A stretch of DNA of 64,000 bases from Elymus sibiricus (Eukaryota; Streptophyta; Magnoliopsida; Poales; Poaceae). This document shows, piece after piece, positions 1 through 12,183 of this stretch. Location of the stretch: positions 442,059,531 to 442,123,530 of the forward strand of contig CM077665.1 of NCBI GenBank assembly GCA_039707655.1, read 5' to 3'. The notes beneath the pieces were generated by a model, which did not search any database, was not told the DNA's origin, and worked only from the letters and a program-made list of their open reading frames with translations. Positions within the stretch are counted from its first letter, which is position 1, and each line of letters begins with the position of its first letter. Position numbers and translations under genes: made by a program.

Positions 1-838
1 GCCATATGCTCATGCGAACATCATAACTAGGAGTGCCCCAAGCCGCCTCGCTTCCTTCCTCCTTCCTCCGCCCTACGGTAGCCACCGCCACCACCCCCTC
101 TCAGTTATGCAGCAACGACACATCGTTGTTCCCGCTGGCCCGGCAGCCAACTGACGGCAACAGTGTATCCTTAGTCCTTACTACTGGGATAGTAGTTTAG
201 ATCGATCACATGCCCTTCCAAATCCTCGACTCCATCACGGATCGGTGCTAGGTTTAGGTCTAGATTGTCCAAGAGTCCAGGAGGAAGACGAAGAGAGGCG
301 AGAGCGTAGAGATAGCACTCCGCTACCGAGAGTCTAGCGCTAAGAAATTTCAGGATTTTGGATGAGGAGATTGATTAGATGGAATAGCGTCCTTTAATTG
401 CGCGATCTGGCCTCTACATGCATGATGGATTGGTATATGGAAGGAAACGGGTATTAAAAACCAGATACGGGAGGAAATCTCGGTAAGGCAAAAACTCGGT
501 GGGTTGAAGACTTGTCATTCCTTCCATCGATGGGAGGTGATTGGTGTCTTATATGGAAGGGTGGGGTCGCGGGTACTGGGTTCGATGGATGGTTTGATAT
601 GATTTGATTGGTGTCTTATATGGAAGGGTCGGTTTTTCTAGGCATGGGACATGTGGGTCTGGTGATGAATGAGAACCGGTGATGGTTTTCGCAGGTAGGG
701 GGAAATCGGTGGGAGGGTGATCGCGTGGGGTGGGGGGTACGAAGTGACGAAATGACGTACCAACTGCTTCATTAGGAGTAGAGATATGTTGCTTTGTGCT
801 CACTACTAAATTACAAATCATTGTTAATTAAAATTGGC
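1..838. other. Unassigned sequence at left edge
   Basis: No coding region or element end is recognised here. The stretch is moderately GC-rich at first and purine-rich later. A 24-base segment, gattggtgtcttatatggaa followed by gggt, occurs at 539-562 and again at 606-629, so there is a short local direct repeat. From about 840 the sequence matches the internal 3' part of the Gypsy element that follows. This stretch may be a further insertion in that element or DNA the element carried. The boundary is approximate. Confidence 0.35.
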
Positions 839-1675
839 TTGGATATACCTTGGGATCCGGGTGAATCCATTACTTGAGCACTTTATGCCTAGCTTAATGG
901 CTTTAAAGAAAGCGCTGCCAGGGAGACAACCCGAAAGTTTTAGAGAGTCATTTTATTCTGTTGAGTGCTTTTATAAAGTTTAAAAAGAAAAAAAATATAG
1001 AGAGGAACCTAAAACTTTACAAAAAGAAAGGTGAAAGTGAGAGAGATGAGCACCGTTGAAGTGGGGGCTAGCCTTGAACTTTGTTCATGCCCATGGAAAC
1101 TTTGTGAATCTTGAATCACAGAAAATTTTCAACAAATATAATTATCCCCTTGTACAAATCCATTGTATTATAAAAATAATGTGCCAAGATTTGCCTTTAG
1201 GATGATTAGATTGCTTGTTGGTATGTGCGGTGTAAAAACAGAAACTTTGGCTGTACTGCGTGAATTTACATTTTTTACTGGAACGTCAAAAGTTTCTGAA
1301 ATTGTTACACAGTATTGCTATACAAAAATTTTATTTCGTCCTAATTTTTCAGAATTTTTAGAGTTACAGAAGTATGGTCAAAGTTCAGATTACTACAGAC
1401 TGTCATGTTTAAGGCAGATTCTGTTTTTGATGCATTGTTTTTCTTGTTTTGATGAAACTATCGATTTTATCGGTGGTATAAGCCATGGAGAAGATATAAT
1501 ACAGCAGGGATAATGCAAATATAAAATATGAATGGGTTTGCAACAGTACTTAAAGTAGTAAATTGCTTTATTATACTAACGGATCTCACCAGTTTTTTGT
1601 TAAGTTTTGTGTGGATGAAGTGTTCAAAGATCGAGGAGGTCTCGATATGAGGAGAAGGAGGAGAGGAAAGAGTTC

Positions 1676-1745
1676 AAGCTTGGGGATGCCCAAGGCACCC
1701 CAAGTAAATATCCAAGGAGACTCAAGCGTCTAAGCTTGGGGATGC
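1676..1745 (+). repeat. Duplicated PPT-like motif inside S1
   Basis: AAGCTTGGGGATGC occurs at 1676-1689 and again at 1732-1745. The same 14 bases stand directly before the 3' LTR at 3769-3782, where the polypurine tract should be. The same three-copy arrangement appears in S2 and S3, so it is a family feature and not a chance repeat. Confidence 0.8.
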
Positions 1746-1909
1746 CCCGGAAGGCATCCCATCTTTCTTCAACAAGTATCGGTATGTTTTTGTTTTTGTT
1801 TCGTTCATGTGATATGTGTAAATCTTGGAGCGTATTTTGTGTTTAGTTTTCACTTTTATTTTATGCACCATGCTGGTATGAGATAGTCCATGGTTGATTT
1901 ATAGAATGC

Positions 1910-2115
1910 TCATTTCACTTCACTTATATCTTTTGAGTATGGCTTTATAGTATGCTTCATGTGCTTCACTTATATCATTTGAAGTTTGGATTGCTTGTTT
2001 CTCTTCACATAGAAAACCGTTATTTGTAGAATGCTCTTTTGCTTCACTTATATTTATTAGAGCATGGTATTTTGTACAAAGAATTAAACTCTCTGGCTTC
2101 ACTTATATCTATTAA
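1910..2115 (+). repeat. CTTCACTTATAT repeat block in S1
   Basis: The motif cttcacttatat, with small variations, recurs near 1917, 1964, 2041 and 2097. The reverse complement (atataagtgaag) recurs the same way in S3 (about 21900-22110) and S2 (about 34045-34160). The intervals are about 45 to 75 bases. The block is non-coding. Confidence 0.75.
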
Positions 2116-2972
2116 GAGAGTCAACGGGAATTGGTCATTTGCATGGTTAGTCATAAAATCCTACATAAAATTTATGGATCACTGAATATGATTTGTTTGA
2201 TTCCTTGCAATAGTTTTGCGATATAGAGATGATAATATGTGGGAGGTACTAGTGGATGATCATGTTTAGTAAGATATTGGTGTTAAGGTTTGTGATTCCT
2301 GAAGCATGCACGTATAGTCTCCTGTTATGCCAGGAAGTTGGAGCACAATTTATCCTTGATTGACTATCTTTGTGTGAAGGTCGGGGGCGCGCGATGGTTA
2401 ACTCCTACCAACCTCCCCCCTAGGAGCATGCGTAGTAATACATTGCTTCGAGGGCTAATAAACTTTTGCAATAAGTATGTGAGTTCTTTATGACTAATGT
2501 GAGTCCATGGATTATACGCACTCTTACCTTTCCGCAATTTGCTAGCCTCTACGGTACCGTGCATTGCCCTTTCTCACCTCTATCACACCTAAGCCTTATT
2601 ATATCTTCCTCAAAACAGCAACCGTACCTACCTATTATGGCATTTCCATAGCCATTCCGAGATATATTGCCATGCAACTTCCACCGCTTCCGTTTGGATG
2701 ACTTGAGCATTCATTGTCATATTGCTTTACATGATCGTAAGATAGCTAGCATGATATTTCCATGGCTTGTCCGTTTTTTGATATCTTTGCTACGCTAGAT
2801 CATTGCACATCCTCGTACAATGCCAGAGGCATTCATATAGTCATACTTTGTTCTACTTTCGAGTTGTAAGTAAGTAGAAGTGTGATGATCATCATTAGAG
2901 CATGTCCCAGTGAGGAAAGGATGATGGAAACTATGATTCCCCCACAAGTCGGGATGAGGCTCCGGATAAATA

Positions 2973-3049
2973 TAAAAAGAAAAAAAGAAAAAGAAGAAGA
3001 AGAAGAAAAAAAGAAAAAAAAGAAAGAAAAAGAAAGAAAAAGAAAAAAA
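2973..3049. repeat. Purine microsatellite (A/G tract)
   Basis: A 77-base run of only A and G, built from AAAAAG, AAG and GAAA units, inside the S1 internal region. Its complement reads as a phenylalanine-rich open frame of no biological meaning. Confidence 0.9.
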
Positions 3050-3768
3050 TGAAAAATGAGAGACAAAGAGGGAAGGGGCATGCTAATTCCATACTTGTGC
3101 TTCAAAGTAGCGCCATGTTTTTCATATAGCGAGTCTCCTATGTTGTCACTTTCATATACTAGTGGGAATTTCTCATTATAGAGTTAGATGCACACCCACT
3201 TAGTTTCAGTTTGAGCTTTCATACACTTATATCTCTTAGTGCATCCGTTGCATGGCAATCCCTACTCCTTGCATTGATATCAATTGATGGGCATCTCCAT
3301 AGCCCGTTGATTAGCCGCTTCGATATGAGACTATCTTCCTTTTGTCTTCTCTATATTAATGTCTACCACCGCATTCTATTCCACCCATAGTGCTATATCC
3401 ATGGCTTGCGCTCATGTATTGCGTGAGAGTTGAAAATTCTGAAGCGCGTTAAAAAGTATGAACCAATTGCGTGGCTGACACCGGGGTAGTACATGATTTA
3501 TACTTTGTGTTAAGAAGACAGAGCATGACAATGCTATATGATTTTGTAGGGATAGCGTTCTTTAGTCTTGATATTTTGAAAGACATGATTGTTTGTTGGG
3601 ATGCCTGAGTATTAATGTCTTTATGTCAAATTATAGACTATTGCTTTGAATCACTCATGTCTTAATATTCATGCCATGATTAGATATATGATCAAGATTA
3701 TGCTAGGTAGCATTCCACATAAAAAATTATCTTTTTATCATTTACATACTCGAGGATGAGCAGGAATT

Positions 3769-3782
3769 AAGCTTGGGGATGC
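3769..3782 (+). other. Polypurine-type tract of S1
   Basis: AAGCTTGGGGATGC lies directly against the LTR start TGATAC at 3783. This is the expected position of the plus-strand primer for reverse transcription. Confidence 0.7.
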
Positions 3783-5304
3783 TGATACATCTCCGTCGTA
3801 TCTATAATTTTTTATTGTTTCATGCCAATATTATACAACTTTCACATATTTTTGGCAACATTTTATATGATTTATTGGACTAACATATTGATCCAGTGCC
3901 CAGTGCCAGTTCCTGTTTGTTGCATGTTTTTTGTTTCGCAGAATATCCATATCAAATGAAGTCCAAATGCGATAAAAATTTACGGAGAATTATTTTGGAA
4001 TATTTGTGATTTTTGGGAGGCGGAATCAATGTAAAAGGAGGCCCACAACCACCACAAGACACCAAGGCGCGCCGTAGGGCCCAGGCGCGTGGTGGTGGGT
4101 TGTGGTCACTTCGTAAGTCGGTTGGAGCTCTACTTCGGGCACAAGGAAGCTTATATCCAGAAAAAAATCGTGTTAAAATGTCAGCGCAATCGGAGTTACG
4201 GATCTCCGGGAATATAAGAAACGGTCTTCGGCCAGAAAACAGGAACGTGAAACAGAAGAGAACCGAGAGGGAGATCCAATCTCGGAGGGGCTCCTGCCCC
4301 TCCGCCGCCTTGGAGGCTATGGACCAGAGGGGGAACTCTCCTCCCATCTAGGGGGAGGCCAAGGAAGAAGAAGAAGGAGGGGGGCTCTCTCCCCCTCTCT
4401 CCCGGTGGCGCCGGAACGCCGCCGGGGCAATCATCGTGACGGCGATCTACACCAATAACTTCGCCGCCGCCAACACCAACTCTCTCCCCCTCTATGCAGC
4501 GGTGTAACACCCCTGTTCCCCGCTGTAATCTCTACTTAAACATGGTGCTCAACTCCATATATTATTTCCCAATGATATCTGGCTATCCTATGATGTTTGA
4601 GTAGATCTGTTTTGTCCTATGGGCTAACTGATGATCGTGCTTGGTATGAGTTGTATGTTTTATTTTGGTGTTGTCCTATGGTGCCCTCTGTGTCGCGCAA
4701 ACGTGAGGGATCCCCACTGTAGGGTGTTGCAATATGTTCATGATTTGCTTATGGTGGATGGCGTGAGTGACAGAAGCACAGACCCGAGTAGGTAGGTTGT
4801 TGCATATGGGAGTAAAGAGGACTTGATACTTAATGCTATGGTTGGGTTTTACCTTAATGATCTTTGGTAGTTGCGGATGCTTGCTAGAGTTCCAATCATA
4901 AGTGCATATGATCCAAGTATGGAAAGTATGTTAGATCATGCCTCTCCCTCATATAAAATTGCAATAATGATTACCGGTCTAGTTATTCAATTGCCTAGGG
5001 ACAAATAACCTTCTTGTTTGGCAAAAGCTTTCTACTAAACAACTAACTTTTATTGTCTTGCAATTTACTCGTAGTTTTATTCCCTCATAGTACTTCTAGT
5101 TTTATTCGTGCAAACTATCCTATCACCTACAAAATAGTTTCATACTTGTTCTAGGTAAAGCAAACGTTAAAGTGTGCGTAGAGTTGTATCGGTGGTCCAT
5201 AGAACTTGAGGGAATATTTGTTCTACCTTTAGCTCCTCGTTGGGTTCCACACTCTTATTTATCGAAAAAGGCTACAAATGATCCCCTACACTTGTGGGTT
5301 ATCA
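3783..5304 (+). repeat. 3' LTR of S1
   Basis: The 1,522-bp LTR starts TGATACATCTCCGTCG and ends CTTGTGGGTTATCA. It has the TG...CA ends and general plan of Sabrina-type LTRs: a GC-rich middle near 4010-4500 and text related to the S2, S3 and solo LTRs. Its last 60 bases differ from theirs, so it is another subfamily. Open frames on both strands at 3950-4510 lie wholly in the LTR and are not genes. Confidence 0.85.
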
Positions 5305-5413
5305 ATGATCATACTTATGAGCATGCAAGAGGAAATGGACTGGCAAGTGGAGCATATCCTCAATTTCAAGGGCTCAATCAAAGGGAGAAGAGTGATTAAC
5401 CGCGATAGGGTAT
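5305..5413 (+). pseudogene. PIF/Harbinger transposase fragment, N-terminal side
   Basis: This short open piece is what remains between the S1 and S2 insertions. The frame ending ...FKGSIKGRRVINRDRV at 5413 continues directly at 38044 as SKAKLLQKDY... once S2 and one GGTAT copy are removed, which shows both pieces are one gene. The phrases NFKGSIKGRRVINRDR and KAKLLQKDYF fit the N-terminal part of plant Harbinger transposases (the DDE_Tnp_4-type 'plant transposon protein'). Anything further upstream has been displaced beyond the window by S1. Confidence 0.8.
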
Positions 5414-6969
5414 TGATACTTGTGATCTGCGTTGGATTTTCTGTGAAGAGGAACTGGTAATTGCAGCACAATACGGATAAGTGTTTCCCTCAGTTAAGAA
5501 CCAAGGTTTATCGAACCAATAGGAGTATCAATCAACAACCGTCTTCAGCGACTGCACACAAAAGAGCAAACACTTGCACCCAACGCGGGCAAGAGGGTTG
5601 TCAATCCCCTTGGACTCGTTATTTGCAACCAATGAAGTGTGTAGATGATAGTAGATTATAAATTGCAAAATAAAATAAAAACAAATAAATGGCAGCAAGG
5701 TATTGATAGGTTTTGTAAATATATAAGTGAATAGACCCGGGGGCCATAGTTTTCCCTAGTGGCATCTCTCATGAAGGCGACATACGGCGGGTAAACAAAT
5801 TACATTTGGGCAACTGATAGAAAAGTGCATGGTTATGTGATATTCAGGGTAATGATCATGCATATAGGCATCACGTCCATAAGCAAATAGGCCGACTCCT
5901 GCCTGCACCTATTACTATTACTCCACCCATCGACCGCTATCCAGAATGCATCTAGAGTATTAAGTAAAACAGAGTAATGCTTGGAGAACAATGACATGAT
6001 ATAGACAAAGAGAATTCAATTAATATGAACTAACTCCTTCGTTTTATCCTTACTGGCAACAATAAAAAGACGTGGCTTGTCCCCTCCTGTCACTGGGATA
6101 TAGAGCACCGCCAGATTGAACCCACTACAATGCACCCGTCTCACTGAAGAAGTATCAATCTAGTTGGACTCTTTCAATAAATCGGAGAGAATTACGAAGC
6201 TATAACAATCATGCAAATAAAATACCAGAAAGTATTCAATATATTTTCATGAATAATCTGAACATAAACCCATAATTCATCGGATCCCAACAAATGCACC
6301 GTACAAAAGAGTTACATTGGATAGATCAAAGCGAAGATGTGATGATCATTGTATTGAAGATCAGAAGAGAGATTTGGGGGCATCTAGGTACTAGCTACGG
6401 ACCCGTAGGTCTGTGGTGAACTACTCACACATCATCATGAGGGCAACAAGGTTGATGAAGAAGCCCTTCGTGATCGATCCCCCCTCCGACTGGGCACCGG
6501 AACGGAGCTCCAGATGGGATCACGGCGGAACAGAGACTTGTCGCGGTGGAAAAAGTTTTTCGGGATGCCCCCTAGGGTTTTTCGAATATATGTGAATTTA
6601 TAGGCCAGAGAACGGGGGTAGGTGGTCCACCAGGGACGGACAAGCCATCAGGGCGCGCCGACCCCCATGGTCGCGCCCTGTTGGCTTGTGCCTCCATCAT
6701 GCGGCCTCCAGTCTTCTCCCGCAGCTTCTTTGTCTTCGTTTGGTCCAGAAAAATCATAAAAAAGTTCCGGAGCAATTGGACTTCGTTTGGTACAGTAAAC
6801 CTGAAAAACCAAAAACATGCAGAAAACAGCAACTGGCACTGGGCATTGGATCAATAGGTTATTGCTCAAAAATATATAAATTGGTAAATAAATACTCAAA
6901 AAGTATCCTAGAATGATAATATATCAGCTTGGAACAATCAAAAATTATAGATACGTTGGAGACGTATCA
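5414..6969 (-). repeat. 3' LTR of S2
   Basis: This 1,556-bp LTR is the partner of 36478-38038. In element sense it begins TGATACGTCTCCAACG and ends GCAGATCACAAGTATCA. I counted about ten substitutions against the other LTR in the first 240 aligned bases, roughly 4%. Confidence 0.9.
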
Positions 6970-6983
6970 GCATCCCCAAGCTT
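6970..6983 (-). other. Polypurine-type tract of S2
   Basis: GCATCCCCAAGCTT on the + strand reads AAGCTTGGGGATGC in element sense and touches the 3' LTR. It is identical to the S1 tract. Confidence 0.7.
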
Positions 6984-8307
6984 AATTCCTGCTCGTCCTC
7001 GAGTAGGTAAATGATAAAAATAGAATTTTTGATGTGACATGCTACCCAATATGTAATCTTTTGCATGTATGCTCATTGAGAAACGATGAATTAACAAAGA
7101 ACATAGTAATATTTATAGGCACAAGCAACATAATCATCAATCTTTTGAAATATACGATCCTCAAAGAATGTTTACCACCATTCATTTTATCATATTAGTA
7201 AGGCATGGCTTCGTCTTCACCACATTAATACAAATGTCAAGCACCACGGTGTCCAAGTCAGGTAATTGAATCGTACTTTTTCAATGTGCATCAACTTTTT
7301 ATTCTTCACGCAATACATGAGCGTGAACCATGGACATAGCATAAGGGTGGAATAGAATATGGTGGTAGATATCAAAGGGGTAAAAGGTGGAGAAGAAAGT
7401 CTTGCATCAACGAGGCGCATCAATGGGCTATGGAGATGCCAGTCGATAGATATCAATGCGAGGAGTAGGGATTGCCATGCAAATGATGCACTAGAGCTAT
7501 AAGTGTATGAAAGCTCAACTGAAGCTAAGTGGGGTGTGCATCCAACTTGCTTGCTCATGAAGACCTCGGGCATTTGAGGAGCCCATCATTGGAATATACA
7601 AGAAAAAAATTTAATAATGAAAATAATTCCCACTAGCATATGAAAATGACATAACATGAGACTCTCTACATGAAGAACAAGGTGCCACTTTGAGGCACAA
7701 GTGTGGTAAAGGATAGTAGCAAAGTCCCTTCTCTCTTTTTCTCTCATTTTTTTATTTATTCATTGTGTTGGGCTCACTTGGCCTCCCCCATTTTTATTTC
7801 CTCACTGGGCCAATGCTCTAATGATGATCATCACACTTTTATTTACTTACAACTCAATATGAAAACTCGATGTGAAGAACTATGAAACAATATGACTCAA
7901 TATGAATGCCTCTGGCAGTGTACCAGGATGTGCAATGATCTAGCTTGACATATATCAAAAAATGATGAATGGTGGCTTTGCCACAAATACCATGTCAGCT
8001 CTATATGATCACGCAAAGCAATATAATAATGAATGAACTAGTCATATGATGTAACGGTGGAATTTGCATGGTAATATATCTCAGAATGGCTATGGAAAGG
8101 CCATGATAGGTAGCTATGGTGGCTGTTTTGAGGAAGATATAAGAGGGTTTATGTGTGATAGAGCATATCATGTCACGGGGTTTGGATGCACCGGCGAAGT
8201 TCGCACCAATCCTCGAGGTGAGAATGGGCAATGCACGGTACCGAAGAGGCTAGCAAAATATGAGGTGGTGAGATTGTGTATGTCCACGGGTTCACATTAG
8301 TCATAAA
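6984..8307 (-). other. Non-coding 3' internal region of S2
   Basis: This is the untranslated region between the polypurine tract and the A1 insertion. It aligns in reverse complement with S1 at about 2485-3768. S1 provides the empty site: gagttctttatgactaatg in S1 is split in S2 by A1, with TTTAT (ATAAA on the + strand) duplicated. No coding potential is seen. Confidence 0.8.
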
Positions 8308-9463
8308 TGTTGGGGAACATTGCATGGGAAACAAAAAAATTCCTACGAACACCCAAGATCTATCTATGGAGATGCATAGCTACGAGAGGGAGAGTGTATC
8401 TACATACCCTTGTAGATCGCTAAGCGAAAGTGTACATAATGCGGTTGATGTAGTCGTACTCTTCACGATCCAATCGCGATCCAATCTGATCCGGCGCCGA
8501 ATGGACGACACCTCCGCGGTCAGCACACGTACGACTCGATGACGTCTCCTCCTTCTTGATCCGGCAAGCGAGGGAGGAGAAGTAGATGGGATCTCAACCA
8601 GCACGACAGAGTGGTGGAGATGGTGGTGGAGCAATCCCGGCAGGGCTTCGACAAGCGATATCGTAGATGCGATCTAAGGAGAAAACGGAGTAACGGGAGA
8701 GGGACGGCTGCCACCGGGGCGTAGGAATTGGTGTGTGCAGCCCTCCCCTCCCCTCCACTATATATAGGAGGCAAAGGGGGGAGGGGAGGCGCAGCCTTGA
8801 CCCCTCCTCCAAGGGAGGGGCCGTCGGCCAAGGGAGAGTCCTCCCTTTACAAGGAGGGGAGGAGTCCCCCTCCTCCAAGGCACCTCCGGGGTGCCTTGTC
8901 CCTTTGGGACTCTAGCCCCCAAGCCTAATTCGCCTCTAGGGCCTGATGCACCTGGCCCATGATGCCTAGAGCGCACCCCCTATGGCCCATGTGGGCCCAC
9001 GGGGCAGGAGGACCCCCCCCCCCCCGGTGGACCCCCGGAACCCTTTTCGGCACCCCGGTACACTACCGGTAATGCCCGAAACTTTTCCGGCCACCAAAAT
9101 AGGACTTCCCGTATATAAATATTTACCTCTGGACCATTCCGGAACTCCTCGTGATGTCCGGGATCTTATCTGGGGCTCCGAACAACATTCGGTCACGAAC
9201 GTACATATCCCAATACTACTCTAGCGTCACCGAACGTTACGCGTGTGGACCCTACGGGTTCGAGAATCATGTAGACAGGACCGAAACACCTCTCTGGCCA
9301 ATAACCAATAGCGGGACCTGAATGCCCATAGTGGTTCCTACATTTTCCATAAAGATCTTCATCGGTCGAACCACGATGTCAAGGATTCAATCAATCTCGT
9401 ATGCAGTCCCCTTTGTCCAGCGGTATGTTACTTGCCCGAGATTCGATCGTCGGTATCTCTGTA
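8308..9463 (-). repeat. 3' LTR of A1, distal part
   Basis: This is the first 1,156 bp of the A1 3' LTR on the + strand, interrupted at 9463 by the CACTA. It contains a TATA-like ctatatatagg near 8757 that matches the promoter position of Angela LTRs. The many GC-rich open frames at 8380-9220 on both strands are LTR shadows. I counted about 22 substitutions against the 5' LTR in the first 240 bases (about 9%). Confidence 0.92.
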
Positions 9464-10010
9464 CACTACTGCAGGATGGTCCAAAGATGACACATCAATC
9501 AGAGACCCTTCGACGAAACTATGTGCGATGCATGAATCACAAACGGTATAGTTCAAGCTCCGTCGCTAATGACACGAAATGTGTGCGATGGTGGATCCAT
9601 AAAATATGATCAGAAAATAGTTGCGTGTACGATCTACGGCAGACAGTTTGTTCTTATGAACCGTTTGTGATTAGGGAATATAACAGAAACGGTTAACAAA
9701 CTTCATACGTGTGCGTAGTGCGGCATACAGTTCACTCGGACAAACTGTTTACGCTGATCCAGCAGAACACAATCCAGTTAGCCTAAGAAGGCGTGTGTGA
9801 TACACGGCAAACAATTCATTCATCAGAATTGTTTGGGAAGACCAATAATAACCCAAACGATTCATCCTGGCAACCGTGTGTGTTGTGGGTACACGGCAAA
9901 TAGTTCATTCATCAGAATTGTGTGGGAAGACCAAAAATAACCCAAACGATTCATCCTGACAACCCGTGTGTGTTGTGGGCAGACGGTTGCTGCTAATAAT
10001 TGTATGAGAT
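9464..10010. repeat. CACTA left subterminal region with tandem repeat
   Basis: Short motifs related to aaacggtt and gtgtgtgat occur several times here, matching those at the right end. Within it, a unit of about 89 to 91 bases beginning tacacggcaa is duplicated head to tail at 9801-9889 and 9890-9980 with few changes. Such clustered motifs are where CACTA transposase binds in characterised elements; binding here is inferred. Confidence 0.7.
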
Positions 10011-10212
10011 GTGATTTGCTCTGTTTTCACAACATCTATATGCTCTTTCTACAGAACACCAACATTATTGTTGCATAACCAACTTGAACATCTAGTTACA
10101 TAAGTGACTACACAACACAAGTACATTCCTCAATATAAATTTACAAGAAGTAGACGATCTGCAAATCATACTGTTCTTCTGACGACAGTTGCCGACACTG
10201 CTCTTCTTGTGG

Positions 10213-10869
10213 CTATCCCTCACCGTCTGCAGGAAGGAGGCACTTCCTCATGTACATCTTGTAGCTTGTGTACGCATCCTTGGCCGCGTACTTGATGTGT
10301 TCTTCATCCAGTTCGTTCACACAGGCCTTGTGCCAGGCAGACTTGTCCTTGTGGCACTCAGCCGTCATGTCTTTGTAGTAGGGGTCGATGATGGCCGCGG
10401 CGAGGTCAACCAGGGAGTCCTTCTGCTTCTTCTTCTCACCGCCCCAGACCCTGTACTGACCTGGGATGTTGACAAACTTCTGGCAGGACAAGCCCTAAAT
10501 CTTGAGCACCTTTAGATCGTTGGTGGTGTCCACCGTTCCGGACCTATAGTCGGGGCTATTGACAAACCTGGCGAAATGCTCACAAGGACTTGTGGCCAGG
10601 CAGTAGTGGTAGACGAGCACATGATGGCGCACGCACAACTGGGCGACGAAAACCTTCTGATCATGCCCGGCACGACCGCCGGTGTACTCGAGGTCGAAGC
10701 CAACCACTTTGTACTTGTCATCCTCAGCAAGCAGCTGCTCCTACGTGTTGATGGAGTTCACCAGCACGACCGGGTCGTTGGTGTACACCACCGAGAGGTC
10801 CGTCTTCCTGATGTGGGTATCCTCTTTGACAATTTTGGCGAACAGCTGCTCGGCACCGGCAACCGCCAT
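10213..10869 (-). pseudogene. WRN-type 3'-5' exonuclease pseudogene inside CACTA
   Basis: One reading frame runs from ATG at 10869 to a stop at 10213 without a shift: 218 codons with two internal TAG stops. The protein matches the DnaQ-like DEDDy exonuclease fold (DNA_pol_A_exo1, as in plant WRN exonucleases). Exo I is VVGFDLEYT, with the D-x-E pair; Exo II is TNDLKVL; Exo III is YAAKDAYTSY, with Y-x3-D. All three motifs survive. The first TAG stands where a Trp would read NT(W)EQLL; the second follows LKVLKI. Family members trim single-stranded or recessed 3' ends. About 100 bases before the ATG read like a GC-moderate leader. An intronless frame with a leader suggests capture of a gene or its processed copy. 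A working protein is unlikely. Confidence 0.8.
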
Positions 10870-11500
10870 TGGATCCGCACGGGACGGTTGAAGCGATGAA
10901 GAGATCGTGGGTGTGCTTCTTGTGTTGTGTGGCGCGATCGGAAGGTGGAAGAGACGAAGGTAAATGGCCGCGGGAATAAATTGCGCCGGACGGCCTAGAA
11001 TTTCGGCACGTCCGCATGGCAGTTTTTGCAGCGCTTAACTGCATGGTGGCGCCGGGAGCGGCGCAACCGCATGCATATGGCGCCCCGAACGTACGTGACC
11101 GTTCGCGCATGGACTCCGGCAGAGCGAGCGCGCACGGACTCAAGCACAGCGCGCCGCGGCCGCATCACCCGCCTCATGCATAGATTAATTCGTGACGGTG
11201 CGTACAGAACGACCGTTTGCTTTGTAGTAAAACGCAAACGTTTTTTATATTATAAACCGTTTGTGTACTTGTCATTTCTCCCACCTCCGTCCCATCTTGT
11301 CACCGCATTACCGCCCGAGGATTCCAGTGCACGCTTCGGGAGCGCACAGGTTCCCGCGAAAGCTTCCCGCCCGGCTCACCGAAATCCCCCAAATACCCAA
11401 TGCTTCGGGAGCGCGCAGTGTTTCTTTTGGGCTTCCCGTTCCCGCGCAACCGCGCAGGAACGCGCGCAAGCTTCCCGCCCGGCTCGCCTTGGCCACCTGC

Positions 11501-11508
11501 TTTATAAA
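11501..11508 (+). promoter_or_regulatory. TATA-box candidate for the 11590 ORF
   Basis: TTTATAAA lies 82 bases before the ATG at 11590, within a GC-rich stretch rich in CpG. Spacing and context fit a plant core promoter, but expression is not shown. Confidence 0.4.
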
Positions 11509-11589
11509 CCCTAATGGCCGGCGCATCCACATCGCATTCATCCCTTCCCTGCCCGTAGCTTCCCAAGTTTGCTTCTCCCCCAATCGCCA

Positions 11590-12183
11590 ATGCCACTTGT
11601 CCGTCGTCGTCGCTCCGGCACTTCGCCAGAGGGCAGCTCCAGCTGGGAGGCTGCACCACGTCGGCGGCGTAGTACCCGGAAGTGTGTAGTGCGTGTGGCG
11701 TCCTTGTTGGTTGTGCGCACGACACCCACCACACGCTCCTCCACCTTTGCCCGAAGGCAGCTGTTGTCGGCGACCGTCGTGGCCCCCACCCCATCGTCGG
11801 CCGCCATTTTGGCCACCCCACCAATGGCCTCCTTGGCCGCCACCACACCAGCGTCTGCCTTGGCAGCCACCCCACGGTCAGCCGCCAGGGCCATCACCCG
11901 CTCCGCCACCGTGGCTCGAAGGCGGGAGGAGGAGGCCGCCGCCGAAGCCCAGCCGCTCGGCTTTTGCGTAAGCGGCCTAGCACGCTACATCAACTTCCTA
12001 CCTGAGGAGGAGGAGCACCAGGTCGAGCATGCAAAGAGGCTCACCGCCGCTGTGGCCACAGCAGACGCCGCAGCTGTGGCGCGAAATGAGGAGATCTACG
12101 CCGAGTCCCGCCGCTTCGAGGAGGCGCATCAGGATCGGTGGAGGGCAGCAGCGGCAGCCGACGAATTTGACTCCTCCAGCTAG
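11590..12183 (+). CDS. Hypothetical Arg/Ala-rich protein in CACTA
   Basis: An open frame of 197 codons starts with ATG at 11590; the frame is open a little earlier but only from a TTG. The N-terminal half is rich in Arg, Ser, Ala and Pro (MPLVRRRRSGTSPEG...). The last 70 residues are acidic and helical, with LARYINFLPEEEEHQ and a C-terminal AADEFDSSS. I recognise no domain. A TATA-like box and a GC-rich leader precede it. The leader holds two related copies of a cttcgggagcgc...gcttcccgcccggctc segment. It may be a captured gene piece or a protein native to this CACTA family. It is the only long unbroken ORF in the element. Confidence 0.45.
   Translation: MPLVRRRRSGTSPEGSSSWEAAPRRRRSTRKCVVRVASLLVVRTTPTTRSSTFARRQLLSATVVAPTPSSAAILATPPMASLAATTPASALAATPRSAARAITRSATVARRREEEAAAEAQPLGFCVSGLARYINFLPEEEEHQVEHAKRLTAAVATADAAAVARNEEIYAESRRFEEAHQDRWRAAAAADEFDSSS

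Larger units (their letters stand above)
840..5304 (+). mobile_element. Gypsy LTR retrotransposon S1, 3' part only
   Basis: This is the 3' portion of a Sabrina-like Gypsy element on the + strand. It shows the non-coding internal region, a polypurine-type motif at 3769-3782 directly before the LTR, and a full 3' LTR (3783-5304). The 5' LTR, primer site and any gag-pol lie before the window. ATGAT at 5305-5309 should be one copy of its target duplication. The next base continues a PIF/Harbinger transposase frame, so S1 lies inside Harbinger element X. The internal part shares blocks with S2 and S3: tandem AAGCTTGGGGATGC copies, repeated cacttatat motifs and a purine microsatellite. The left limit is approximate. 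Confidence 0.75.

Noticed and set aside
2833..3105. 90-codon Phe/Ser-rich ORF
   Set aside because: Translation of the purine microsatellite.
3952..4510. Overlapping ORFs of 104-131 codons on both strands
   Set aside because: They lie in the GC-rich middle of the S1 LTR.
8380..9224. Cluster of Pro/Gly-rich ORFs on both strands, repeated near 32145-32527
   Set aside because: They are in the A1 LTRs.
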